DNA of 64,000 bases, from positions 163,593-227,592 of the forward strand of contig CAAEVH010000048.1 in the NCBI GenBank assembly GCA_900759445.1. Direction: 5' to 3'. The translations under genes and the position numbers were made by a program. The notes under the pieces are model-generated. The model saw only the letters and a list, made by a program, of their open reading frames with translations, had not been told where the DNA came from and made no database searches. This document shows, in pieces, positions 8,862 through 16,733 of the stretch. The stretch's first letter is position 1, and each line of letters begins with the position of its first letter. Source of the DNA: an uncultured Raoultella sp. (GTDB lineage: Bacteria; Pseudomonadota; Gammaproteobacteria; Enterobacterales; Enterobacteriaceae).

Positions 8862-10265
8862 TTATTTCGCTAGCGGAATATCACTCGTCGAGACTTCTGT
8901 ATTTTCAGCCGCCTCTTCTGCCTGAAGCTGTTTTTTCGTTACACGATAGAGCCACAGACATAACAGGAATATGACCGGGATAAGAGCCAAAGCAATTCCA
9001 TTACCTTCAAAGACTTTCACCGCCCAGAACCGATAAGGGTTACCGCCATCAAGCAGACTTGATATTTCACCATCGGTTTTGATGGGGAAATTCATATCTC
9101 GGGCAATTTTAGTCAGAATCGGCGCCGCCGCTGATGCCACATACAGGTTCACAGCAAGACAAGGAATACCGATAATAAATGCTCTGACAATATTCCCACG
9201 ACAGGCCAGTACAACCATCGATATTGGTACCCAAATATTAGCCAGATCGCCCAACGGTAACAGTCTGTTGCCAGGCAGAATAACGGCAAGGAGCACCCCA
9301 ACCGGAATCAGTAACAGAGCGGTCGACAGTACGGATGGGTGACCCACGGCGACCGCAATGTCGAGACCAATATAAAGATCGTGACGGTCTGGATAACGCT
9401 TACGCAGGAAACTTCTGACGGCATCTGATAATGGCAACAGCCCTTCCATCAACAGTTTTACCATCCGCGGCATAATCAGCATGACTGCCCCAAGGCTCAT
9501 AGCCAGGTTCAACACACCTTTCAGGTCGTATTCTGCCAGCAGACCAATACCTGCCCCCAGAATCACCCCTAACATCATCGGCTCGCCGAAAACACCAAAT
9601 CGTTTCTGGATCTGTTCCGGATCAGCATTCAGCTTGTTAATACCAGGGATTTTATCAAGCACCATATTTCCCAGCACGCCGATCGGGAAGAAGATGACGG
9701 ACGACAATGTGGGCAGTGAAATCCCAGGTAGATTGAAGTATTTCTGGATCATCGGCGCACACCAGTCCGCCATCACAAAGGTGATAGCCGCCGTCACGCC
9801 GGCAATCAGTAACCCGAAGAAGAAGCTGCCGGTAACTCCATATACCATGGCGCCGACCATAGAGAAGTGCCAGAAATTCCAGACATCAATATCGACCGTT
9901 TTAGTCCAGTTCAGGGTTAACATAAGTACGTTGATACCGATGGTCATCGGCACGACAAACGGCGCGACCTGTGAAGCCCAGGCAATAGCCGCAAGCGGTG
10001 TCCAGCCCAGATCGACGACCGGTAAATCAATGCCGGTGTGGCTAACCATCTCTTTCGCCGCCGGGCCAAGGCTATCGACCAGTAAACCAAAGACCAGGAA
10101 GATGCCGATGAAGCCCATACCGATTGTCAGGGCCGAGCGTAATGCCCGGCTAAAACCGGTCTGCAGGCACATTGCCATAATAAAAATAATTATCGGCAAC
10201 ATGATCGTCGGACCGAGCCCCAGAATAAACTGGACTGCGGAAAATACTTTATCCATCATGCTCAC
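8862..10265 (-). CDS. PTS EIIC permease, galactitol (GatC/SgcC) family
   Basis: A 467-residue inner-membrane protein with about ten or more hydrophobic segments. It matches the GatC-type EIIC family, including a long early stretch IIIFIMAMCLQTGFSRALRS and the sequence GWTPLAAIAWAS. It forms the substrate channel of a phosphotransferase system with the EIIB (10268-10549) and EIIA (10589-11053) encoded directly upstream. The C terminus is hydrophilic and acidic (about 30 residues). The start at 10265 overlaps no gene; MMDKVF two codons in is an equally possible start. The transported polyol or sugar is not identifiable from sequence. Confidence 0.9.
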   Translation of the reverse strand: MSMMDKVFSAVQFILGLGPTIMLPIIIFIMAMCLQTGFSRALRSALTIGMGFIGIFLVFGLLVDSLGPAAKEMVSHTGIDLPVVDLGWTPLAAIAWASQVAPFVVPMTIGINVLMLTLNWTKTVDIDVWNFWHFSMVGAMVYGVTGSFFFGLLIAGVTAAITFVMADWCAPMIQKYFNLPGISLPTLSSVIFFPIGVLGNMVLDKIPGINKLNADPEQIQKRFGVFGEPMMLGVILGAGIGLLAEYDLKGVLNLAMSLGAVMLIMPRMVKLLMEGLLPLSDAVRSFLRKRYPDRHDLYIGLDIAVAVGHPSVLSTALLLIPVGVLLAVILPGNRLLPLGDLANIWVPISMVVLACRGNIVRAFIIGIPCLAVNLYVASAAAPILTKIARDMNFPIKTDGEISSLLDGGNPYRFWAVKVFEGNGIALALIPVIFLLCLWLYRVTKKQLQAEEAAENTEVSTSDIPLAK

Positions 10266-10267
10266 CT

Positions 10268-10549
10268 TTATTTTTTAAGGATGGCTACGATTTTTTCCAG
10301 TAACTCTTCTTCACCAAAACCGGTCAGAAGTGGAAGGCCATTCAAAACCGGGGTGGTCAGTTCGGTTTTTACCGCTGAAGTAACAATAATTAAATCAGCC
10401 ATACCGTCCTGTTTACCAATAGTTCCGATATTTGACTGAATGGGGTCAACATTAATACCTTGGCTTTTACAATACTGAACAACTTTCTCTGTTGCTACGG
10501 CGGAAGTAGCGATACCACTGGTACATGCAAAAATAATTTTCTTGTTCAT
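10268..10549 (-). CDS. PTS EIIB component, galactitol (GatB) type
   Basis: A 93-residue cytoplasmic phosphotransfer protein. The phosphocysteine loop CTSGIATS, with Cys9 as the probable phosphorylated residue, is typical of GatB-like EIIB. I chose the ATG at 10549, which is preceded by CGGAG; the reading from 10567 would add six residues. It receives phosphate from the EIIA upstream and passes it to the incoming sugar at EIIC, whose gene starts 2 bp after this one ends. Confidence 0.92.
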   Translation of the reverse strand: MNKKIIFACTSGIATSAVATEKVVQYCKSQGINVDPIQSNIGTIGKQDGMADLIIVTSAVKTELTTPVLNGLPLLTGFGEEELLEKIVAILKK

Positions 10550-10588
10550 CGTAATCTCCGGGTACATTTATCAGGTGTAGTTGCTATT

Positions 10589-11053
10589 TTAATTAATGAC
10601 TTCTTCGAGGAGTGTCTTCACCACTGAAGGTGAACTGGCTTTTAAAATCGCATCCATCTTGTCAGTTTGTCTGAACAAGCCGATCATTTTCATGAGAAAA
10701 TCAATATGCGCATCTTTTTCTTTTAACAGCAGGAAAAATATAACCTGTACCGACATAACTTCATCGGGATCTTCTGCCTGCTTAAATTCAATCCCTTCCG
10801 GGCAGGTCACTACAACCAGTTTTTCCTCTTTAATATGCTCAACATCCACATGAGGAATCGCGACACCAATTCTCTCCAGTTGCATCGCCGTCGGATTATT
10901 TTCTTCCCTGCTGATCAAGGCAGAAAGATAAGTACTTTCGACAAAGCCATGCCTATAGAGCAGGTTGCCTACCTCGCCAAACAACGTTTCACGCTCACCC
11001 CCAGGGTGGTTTAGCAATATAAAATCGTTATCAAGACTGGTTGCAATGGACAT
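10589..11053 (-). CDS. PTS EIIA component, fructose/galactitol (EIIA_2) type
   Basis: A 154-residue cytoplasmic PTS protein, the first gene of the PTS unit. The phosphohistidine motif AIPHVDVEHI is present, with His68 the probable phosphorylation site. The start at 11053 was chosen because GAGGTG lies upstream; a reading from 11110 crosses the predicted promoter and operator region. It should accept phosphate from HPr, possibly the dedicated HPr of this locus, and pass it to EIIB. A CRP-like site, promoter-like boxes and a candidate GntR operator lie in the 250-bp gap upstream. Confidence 0.92.
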   Translation of the reverse strand: MSIATSLDNDFILLNHPGGERETLFGEVGNLLYRHGFVESTYLSALISREENNPTAMQLERIGVAIPHVDVEHIKEEKLVVVTCPEGIEFKQAEDPDEVMSVQVIFFLLLKEKDAHIDFLMKMIGLFRQTDKMDAILKASSPSVVKTLLEEVIN

Positions 11054-11116
11054 AAAAACACCTCGGGTCCCGGTGAGAGATTTGCGTGTAACATATCTAC
11101 TGTCAGTCATGGTTGT

Positions 11117-11137
11117 CTATGTACAACCATGTTCAAG
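11117..11137 (-). promoter_or_regulatory. Candidate GntR operator before the PTS unit
   Basis: This is the second copy of the 21-bp element (15 of 21 positions shared with 6074-6094, same orientation). It contains a TTGT-N6-ACAA dyad at 11113-11126. It lies just downstream of the inferred start of transcription (-10-like TATAGC at 11147-11152 on the minus strand), where a bound repressor would block the polymerase. Confidence 0.55.
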
Positions 11138-11187
11138 TGATTTAAAGCTATACCTGGTACGAACTTGCTTCAATAGCGCTGGCTTTT

Positions 11188-11209
11188 TTTTGTGCTATGC
11201 ATCACACAA
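11188..11209 (-). promoter_or_regulatory. CRP-cAMP binding site before the PTS unit
   Basis: The core TGTGC-TATGCA-TCACA at 11191-11206 differs from the CRP consensus TGTGA-N6-TCACA at one position. Its centre lies roughly 59 bp upstream of the transcription start inferred from the -10-like box at 11147-11152, close to the class I activator position. Carbon-catabolite control of a PTS operon is a natural expectation. Confidence 0.7.
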
Positions 11210-11304
11210 AAGATATTCAAGAAGACAGAGTAAAAATAAAAACATTATTTATCATGTAGATAGAAATCCATTTACTCAGTCTTCAGGAGAGTGACGGGAC
11301 GCGC

Positions 11305-12570
11305 CTACAGGTGTGAGGACCGCTCAGACAACGGGGGACGTTGGTATACGCTGTCATATCCGCTACAGGGGTTGACCTGTTCGCCAGACAGAGGGTGACT
11401 TACCGACGGTGCTGATAGCCGATTTTGCAAAATAGCGTGGCCGATGTAGTTACTCCAGTTAAAGCTGTTTTGCAGCACCACCACCGCATTCTGATTAGCC
11501 TTATCAAAACCGATATAGCTGGAATAGCCACCGATATAACCCACCTGATAGGTGATTCTTTGCCCTGCGAGGGTATCGGTCACCCAGGCGATATTGGCCG
11601 CCTCTTTTTCCCGCGGATAGTAATCAACGCTGACGTCGGCAAAAGCCTTATCCAGCGCGGCATGTTGGGTCGGAGAAAAATGGGCGCGGGCGTATTCGAT
11701 CAGATCGCGAGCATCGCTGTACAGGTTCGCCGCTCCGACCATATTGTTGCTGAACTGCCAGTCCGGCGTGAGCGCGCCGCGAGGTTTAAACTTCGGCTGG
11801 TCGCCGGCATGGCCGAGGGCCCGTCGGGGATATTCGCGCAGGGTCTGCGGAAGATAGCTGCTATTTCTCATCGCCAGCGGCTGGAAAATCATCCTTGAGG
11901 CCAGCGCCGCAACGGATTCGCCGGTCTGATAGGTAAGGATATAACCCAGAATTGCGTAGCCCAGATTGGAGTATTCCGGTTCATGGCTCAGCGGCGCGTT
12001 AAAGGTGCTCAGGTAACTCAGTACCCGCTCATTATCCAGTTCGTGATAGAAATTTTCGCCATCACTCAGATAAACCAGCAAATGCTCAAGCGACAGCAGG
12101 TTCATCGGCTGGCGCGGCAGGCCTGAAGTGTGCGTCACCAGCTGCAACAAGGTGATTTTTTTCGCGTCATCACTCAGCGGCGTACCCGGCGGTAACAACG
12201 TCAGTAGCGTATCGTCCCAGTGCAATCGCCCCTCGTTGACCAGCAGGGTTATCACCTCGGCGGTGGTGCCTTTACTCAGCGAACCCAGCGCAAAGAGCGT
12301 ATCCGGGGTAATGGGATAACGGTTTTTGGCATCGGTCACACCATAGCAGTGGAACTCCGCCGGACCGTTGTGATGAATGATCGCCACCACCACGCCGCTG
12401 ACCTGCTTGCGTTGCATATAGCGGCTGACGAACGCATCGATGGGCAGAACATGGCTATTTTGCCCGACCAGGCTGGTTTCATCTGAGGGGACGCTCATTT
12501 GTGAAAGCGTTCCGGAGCATCCTACAAGCAGCAGCGACGCCAATAGCACAGGGCTCAACTGCCTGTTCAA
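11305..12570 (-). CDS. Beta-lactamase-fold serine hydrolase, predicted lipoprotein
   Basis: A 421-residue protein of the class C beta-lactamase / penicillin-binding-protein-like family. The N terminus MNRQLSPVLLASLLLVGCSG carries a lipobox (LVGC), so it should be a lipoprotein anchored after Cys18. The active-site SxxK motif is SLSK near residue 98 and the YxN motif is YSN near residue 200. The family includes AmpC, AmpH-type peptidases and esterases. Length and the lipid anchor argue against a secreted AmpC cephalosporinase and for a cell-wall peptidase or esterase. It stands alone, with no obvious partner, between the PTS locus and the GntP locus. Substrate and any antibiotic hydrolysis are unknown. 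Confidence 0.85.
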   Translation of the reverse strand: MNRQLSPVLLASLLLVGCSGTLSQMSVPSDETSLVGQNSHVLPIDAFVSRYMQRKQVSGVVVAIIHHNGPAEFHCYGVTDAKNRYPITPDTLFALGSLSKGTTAEVITLLVNEGRLHWDDTLLTLLPPGTPLSDDAKKITLLQLVTHTSGLPRQPMNLLSLEHLLVYLSDGENFYHELDNERVLSYLSTFNAPLSHEPEYSNLGYAILGYILTYQTGESVAALASRMIFQPLAMRNSSYLPQTLREYPRRALGHAGDQPKFKPRGALTPDWQFSNNMVGAANLYSDARDLIEYARAHFSPTQHAALDKAFADVSVDYYPREKEAANIAWVTDTLAGQRITYQVGYIGGYSSYIGFDKANQNAVVVLQNSFNWSNYIGHAILQNRLSAPSVSHPLSGEQVNPCSGYDSVYQRPPLSERSSHL

Positions 12571-12677
12571 ACCACACCTTCCTGCCGTACTGAAATCAAG
12601 GGGAGAATAAAGAGTCAGGGATCGTAACGACAGTCAACGGTCATTGCAAAGCGAACAGGCTGAAAAACGTCTGAACG

Positions 12678-12702
12678 ACCGTCTGACACGCTGCCAGACG
12701 GT
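12678..12702 (-). terminator. Probable terminator after the GntP-family gene
   Basis: A perfect 8-bp stem (ACCGTCTG / CAGACGGT) with a 9-nt loop lies 18 bp after the permease stop codon on the minus strand. A TTTTT run follows about 12 bases beyond the stem, which is farther than ideal. Confidence 0.5.
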
Positions 12703-12720
12703 CTGCTCTGATTGGTCTCG

Positions 12721-14139
12721 TTACACCAGTCCCGTCGCGTAATAAACGCCAATAATGAAAAACGCCCCGAGAATCTTAAACAGCGTAATCCCGAGTATCG
12801 GTTTATAGGCCTGACGATGAGTTAACCCCGTCACCGCCAGCAGCGTGATGATCGCCCCGTTGTGCGGCAGCGTATCCATTCCCCCCGCCGCCATCGACGC
12901 GACGCGGTGCATCACCTCCAGCGGGATCCCCGCCGCATGGGCCGCCTCAATAAAGCGATCGGCCATCGCCGCCAGCGCAATACTCATGCCGCCCGAGGAC
13001 GAGCCGGTGATCCCGGAGAGAATATTGATGGTGATCGCCTGATTAATGAGCGGGTTAGGGATAGCTTTCAGCGCATCGGCCACCTGGACAAACCCCGGCA
13101 GCGCAGCGATGACGCCGCCAAAACCGTACTCCGATGCGGTATTCAACGAAGCGAGCATCGCGCCGCCGACCGCCACCTTACTGCCATCCGCCAGCTTGCC
13201 TTTCAGGCTGCGCCAGGCAAACAAAAAGATGGTGACAATACCGCACAACAGCGCCGCCATGACCGCCCAGATGGCGACCATCTTTTTGACATCGCTTTCC
13301 AGCGGCGCTTTCAGCCCCGGCAGGTCAATCAGGAAATGGCCGCCGTAGGTCAGAGGAATAAGCCAGGTAAAAATCAGGTTGGCGATACCGACCACCATCA
13401 GCGGCAACAGCGCGATAAACGGATGCGGCAAATTGAGGTCCGCCGGGGTTTCCGGCTCATTCACTAAATTTGTGCCGTAGCCTTCCCCGTTACGCTGCGC
13501 TTTACGCCGCATCGCTTCAAGATAGAGCCAGCCGCCGATCGCCACGAAGGCCGATCCGAGAATCCCCAGCCACGGCGCGGCCCAGGAGGTGGTGCCATAA
13601 AAGGTGGTCGGGATGATGTTCTGGATCTGCGGCGAACCCGGCAGGGCATCCATGGTGAAGGTAAAGGCCCCCAGCGCAATGGTGGCCGGCATCAGGCGTT
13701 TAGGGATCTGGCTCTGACGGAACATTTCAGCGGCAAACGGATAGACCGCGAAGACCACCACAAACAGCGAAACGCCGCCGTAGGTCAGCAGAGCGCACAC
13801 CAGGATAATCACCGGCATCGCCTTGTTCTGGCCCATTAAGCGGGTCACGGCGCTGACAATCGAGCGGGAAAAGCCGGAAAACTCAATCAGCTTGCCGAAA
13901 ACCGCCCCGAGCAAAAACACCGGGAAATAGAGCTTCACAAACCCAACCAGCTTATCCATGAAGATATCGCTGAAAACAGGTGCAACCGCCGCCGGTTGAG
14001 TTAACAAAACGGCGCCAAGTGCGGCCAGGGGGGCAAAGAGGATCACGCTGTAGCCACGATAGGCGGCTAACATCAATACTCCTAACGCCAGTAAGGCAAT
14101 CAATACGTCCATAGGGCTATCCATCAGCGTGGCCGCCAC
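12721..14139 (-). CDS. GntP-family proton/organic-acid symporter
   Basis: A 472-residue inner-membrane permease with about 12 hydrophobic segments. The stretch GITGSSSGGMSIAL and the C-terminal AAGGMDTLPHNGAIITLL are characteristic of the GntP/CitMHS-like permeases that import gluconate, D-serine or hydroxybutyrate-type acids. The start is uncertain: a GTG at 14139 with GGAG four bases upstream, or ATG at 14124 or 14112. It lies 73 bp downstream of the HisD-family dehydrogenase, in the same direction, so it probably imports that enzyme's substrate. Both should be under the divergent LacI regulator. Confidence 0.88.
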   Translation of the reverse strand: MAATLMDSPMDVLIALLALGVLMLAAYRGYSVILFAPLAALGAVLLTQPAAVAPVFSDIFMDKLVGFVKLYFPVFLLGAVFGKLIEFSGFSRSIVSAVTRLMGQNKAMPVIILVCALLTYGGVSLFVVVFAVYPFAAEMFRQSQIPKRLMPATIALGAFTFTMDALPGSPQIQNIIPTTFYGTTSWAAPWLGILGSAFVAIGGWLYLEAMRRKAQRNGEGYGTNLVNEPETPADLNLPHPFIALLPLMVVGIANLIFTWLIPLTYGGHFLIDLPGLKAPLESDVKKMVAIWAVMAALLCGIVTIFLFAWRSLKGKLADGSKVAVGGAMLASLNTASEYGFGGVIAALPGFVQVADALKAIPNPLINQAITINILSGITGSSSGGMSIALAAMADRFIEAAHAAGIPLEVMHRVASMAAGGMDTLPHNGAIITLLAVTGLTHRQAYKPILGITLFKILGAFFIIGVYYATGLV

Positions 14140-14212
14140 TTTTCTCCGAGTTATATGGCGGCCGATGTTATCCAGAGGGGCTTATCCTGCCCTCCGCTTC
14201 AGTGCTGAATGC

Positions 14213-15520
14213 TCACTCGGGGATACCGGCGTAAGGCACATCTTTATGGCCATAGCGACGCACGCGAACGTTGGCCTGCTCGCCGTGTCCGGAGAACCCT
14301 TCCAGCGCGCACAGGCGCGAGCAGTACTCGCCAATCTGCGCGGAAGCGCTATCGGTCAGTACCTTTTGATAAGTGCAGGTTTTGATGAATTTGCCGACCC
14401 ACAGCCCCCCGGTATAGCGCGCCGCTTTGCGCGTAGGCAGCGTATGGTTAGTCCCGATAACCTTATCGCCATAGGCCACGTTGGTACGCGGACCAAGGAA
14501 CAGCGCGCCGAAGTTCTGCATATTGGCGAGGAACCAGTCAGGATCTTCCGTCATGACCTGCACATGTTCGAAGGCCAGCTCATTGGCAATCTTCAACATC
14601 TCTTCCTTGTCCTGGGCGACGATAACCTCGCCAAATTTATCCCACGATTGACGAGCGATTTCCGCCGTCGGCAGCACCGCCAGCAAACGCTCAATCTCCG
14701 CCAGGGTTTCGCGCGCCAGCTTCCCGGAAGTGGTCAGCAGAATAGCCGGTGAATCCAGGCCATGCTCGGCCTGGCCCAGCAGGTCGGTGGCGCAGATTTC
14801 GCCATCCACGCTCTCATCGGCAATCACCAGGGTTTCGGTTGGCCCGGCAAACAGGTCGATACCGACGCGGCCGAACAGCTGTCGCTTGGCTTCGGCAACA
14901 AACGCATTTCCCGGCCCCACCAGCATATCGACCGGAGCAATGCTCTCAGTGCCGACCGCCATCGCCGCCACCGCCTGAATACCGCCCAGACAGTAAATTT
15001 CATCCGCACCCGCCATATGCTGCGCCACCACAATGGCCGGAGCCGGTTTACCGTTAAACGGCGGCGCGCAGGTGACGATGCGCGGCACGCCGGCCACTTT
15101 AGCCGTAATGATCGACATATGCGCCGAGGCCAGCAGCGGGTACTTGCCGCCCGGGACGTAGCAGCCCGCCGCGCTGACCGGAATATTTTTATGGCCCAGA
15201 ATGACTCCCGGTAAGGTCTCCACCTCAATATCTTTCATGCTGTCACGCTGATGCTGAGCAAAGTTGCGCACCTGCTCCTGGGCAAAACGGATGTCCGCAA
15301 TATCGCGTGCGGAGAGCTGGGCATAACAGTCGTCAATCTCCTGCTGGCTGAGACGGAAGTCCTCTCTGTCGAGCTTGTCGAACTTAATCGACAGCTCGCG
15401 TACCGCGGCGTCTCCGCGCGCTTCAATGTCCGCCAGAATTTTTTCCACCGCTTCACGAACGGAACGATCGTGCGTTTTTACCGCTTCAGATTCAGCCCCG
15501 CGTTTGATCCAGGTCGCCAT
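14213..15520 (-). CDS. Histidinol dehydrogenase-family NAD-dependent alcohol dehydrogenase
   Basis: A 435-residue enzyme with the HisD fold. The signature [16 protein letters not shown] and the zinc-binding [12 protein letters not shown] region are present. The stretch [20 protein letters not shown] towards the C terminus is typical of the subgroup containing 2,3-dihydroxypropane-1-sulfonate 3-dehydrogenase (HpsN) rather than true histidine biosynthesis. The gene is not in a his operon; its neighbours are a GntP permease and a LacI regulator, which supports a catabolic alcohol dehydrogenase. The ATG at 15520 with GAGGC upstream was chosen over a GTG four codons earlier. The substrate (a small hydroxy acid or sulfonate-type diol) is inferred only. 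Confidence 0.88.
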   Translation of the reverse strand: MATWIKRGAESEAVKTHDRSVREAVEKILADIEARGDAAVRELSIKFDKLDREDFRLSQQEIDDCYAQLSARDIADIRFAQEQVRNFAQHQRDSMKDIEVETLPGVILGHKNIPVSAAGCYVPGGKYPLLASAHMSIITAKVAGVPRIVTCAPPFNGKPAPAIVVAQHMAGADEIYCLGGIQAVAAMAVGTESIAPVDMLVGPGNAFVAEAKRQLFGRVGIDLFAGPTETLVIADESVDGEICATDLLGQAEHGLDSPAILLTTSGKLARETLAEIERLLAVLPTAEIARQSWDKFGEVIVAQDKEEMLKIANELAFEHVQVMTEDPDWFLANMQNFGALFLGPRTNVAYGDKVIGTNHTLPTRKAARYTGGLWVGKFIKTCTYQKVLTDSASAQIGEYCSRLCALEGFSGHGEQANVRVRRYGHKDVPYAGIPE

Positions 15521-15552
15521 AATTTGCCTCACTATGATGTTAATAAAATGCT

Positions 15553-15570
15553 AATGCATTCGAATTCATT
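15553..15570. promoter_or_regulatory. LacI-type palindromic operator, copy 1
   Basis: AATGCATTC followed by GAATTCATT is an 18-bp palindrome with one mismatch per half, centred on CG as in LacI/GalR-family operators. It lies 33 bp upstream of the HisD-family gene, in the divergent intergenic region. Confidence 0.75.
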
Positions 15571-15607
15571 TGTATCCTGGCGTGAATAAGATGTGATGAA
15601 AAGGATC

Positions 15608-15625
15608 AATGCATTCGAATGCAAC
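15608..15625. promoter_or_regulatory. LacI-type palindromic operator, copy 2
   Basis: The same sequence AATGCATTC recurs, here followed by GAATGCAAC, giving a perfect 14-bp palindrome TGCATTCGAATGCA. The centre is 55 bp from that of copy 1, a spacing that allows two repressor dimers on the same region and possibly looping. Confidence 0.8.
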
Positions 15626-15700
15626 GCAGATCGCAAAATGAGTGACAGCGGGGCAGATTCACGCATAATGACGAGGCATTCGTTAGCGGGAGACAAAGGA

Positions 15701-16717
15701 ATGGCAGGTTCAATCAAACGAGCGGTGACAAGTTATGACGTTGCGAAAGCGGCGGGTGTCTCGCAATCTGCAGTTTCCAGAGCCTTTACCGACGGGGCGA
15801 AAATATCGCCCGCCACCCGGGAGAAAGTGCGCAAAGTCGCCGCAGAGCTCGGCTATCGGCCGAGCTTTATCGCGCAATCGCTGATCACCCGCCGCTCCAA
15901 TCTGATAGGCATTGTGGTACCTGGACTGGTCAATCCGTTCTACTCGGCCGTCCTCGATGAGCTTTCGCATAAGCTTAATCTGATGGGATATCGGGTACTG
16001 CTGTTTTCCATGTATCGCGATGACGATACCACGCCGATCATGGAGGAGATCCTGCGCCATCGCGTCGAAGCGCTGGTGCTGGTTTCCAGCAGCCTCTCTT
16101 CCCACTTCGCCCAGGAGTGCCAGCACCTCGGGCTCCCGGTTTTGCTGCTCAATCGTAAAAATGACAGCCAGTCCGTCTCCAGCGTCACCAGCGACAACCT
16201 CGCCGGCGGCGCGGCGATTGCCGATTTTCTGCTGGATGCCGGCCACCGGCAGCTGGCGTTTATTGCCGGGAGAGATACCTCATCCACCAGCCGCGACCGG
16301 GAAACCGGCTTTCGCCACCGGCTGGATACGCGCGGGGCCAGGCCCCCGTTGCGCGATAGCGGGATGTGGTCGATTGAAGAAGCGATGAACGCCACCCGCA
16401 GGCTGATGGCCCTGCCAGACCCGCCGGATGCGCTGTTTTGCGCCAATGACATGATGGCGATCGCGGCATTAAACGTCGTGGTGGGCGAAATGGGTATGCG
16501 GGCCGGCCACGATATTTCGGTCGTCGGCTTTGACGATATCGCGATGGCCAGCTGGCCGCTGATCGATCTCACCACCTGGGTGCAGCCGCTCTCGGAGATG
16601 GTGGAAGCGGCGATCGCGGTATTAAAGACGCAGTTGGATAGTGCGGAGGCGGCCCCCGTGCAGCACGTGTTGAAAGGCAAGCTCATTATCAGGGGCAGTA
16701 CCCGGCCGCGGCGTTAA
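15701..16717 (+). CDS. LacI-family transcriptional regulator
   Basis: A 338-residue repressor-type protein. The helix-turn-helix TSYDVAKAAGVSQSAVSRAF is at about residues 9-29, followed by the hinge region and a periplasmic-binding-protein-like sensor domain (FCANDMMAIAALNVV and DISVVGFDDI are typical). The ATG at 15701 was chosen because GGGAGACAAAGGA precedes it and the family begins shortly before the HTH; the longer reading from 15593 would run across an operator. It is divergent from the HisD-family/GntP operon, and two palindromes between them fit its binding. The effector is unknown but is probably the operon's substrate. Confidence 0.93.
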   Translation: MAGSIKRAVTSYDVAKAAGVSQSAVSRAFTDGAKISPATREKVRKVAAELGYRPSFIAQSLITRRSNLIGIVVPGLVNPFYSAVLDELSHKLNLMGYRVLLFSMYRDDDTTPIMEEILRHRVEALVLVSSSLSSHFAQECQHLGLPVLLLNRKNDSQSVSSVTSDNLAGGAAIADFLLDAGHRQLAFIAGRDTSSTSRDRETGFRHRLDTRGARPPLRDSGMWSIEEAMNATRRLMALPDPPDALFCANDMMAIAALNVVVGEMGMRAGHDISVVGFDDIAMASWPLIDLTTWVQPLSEMVEAAIAVLKTQLDSAEAAPVQHVLKGKLIIRGSTRPRR

Positions 16718-16733
16718 CGCCGGGAGTCGACCG

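Noticed and set aside
10965..11294. Plus-strand reading frame crossing the start of the PTS EIIA gene and its upstream region
   Set aside because: It runs over the CRP and operator sites and has no family features.
14213..15520. True histidine-biosynthetic hisD
   Set aside because: Its neighbours are catabolic (GntP permease, LacI regulator) and its C-terminal motifs fit the HpsN-like subgroup.
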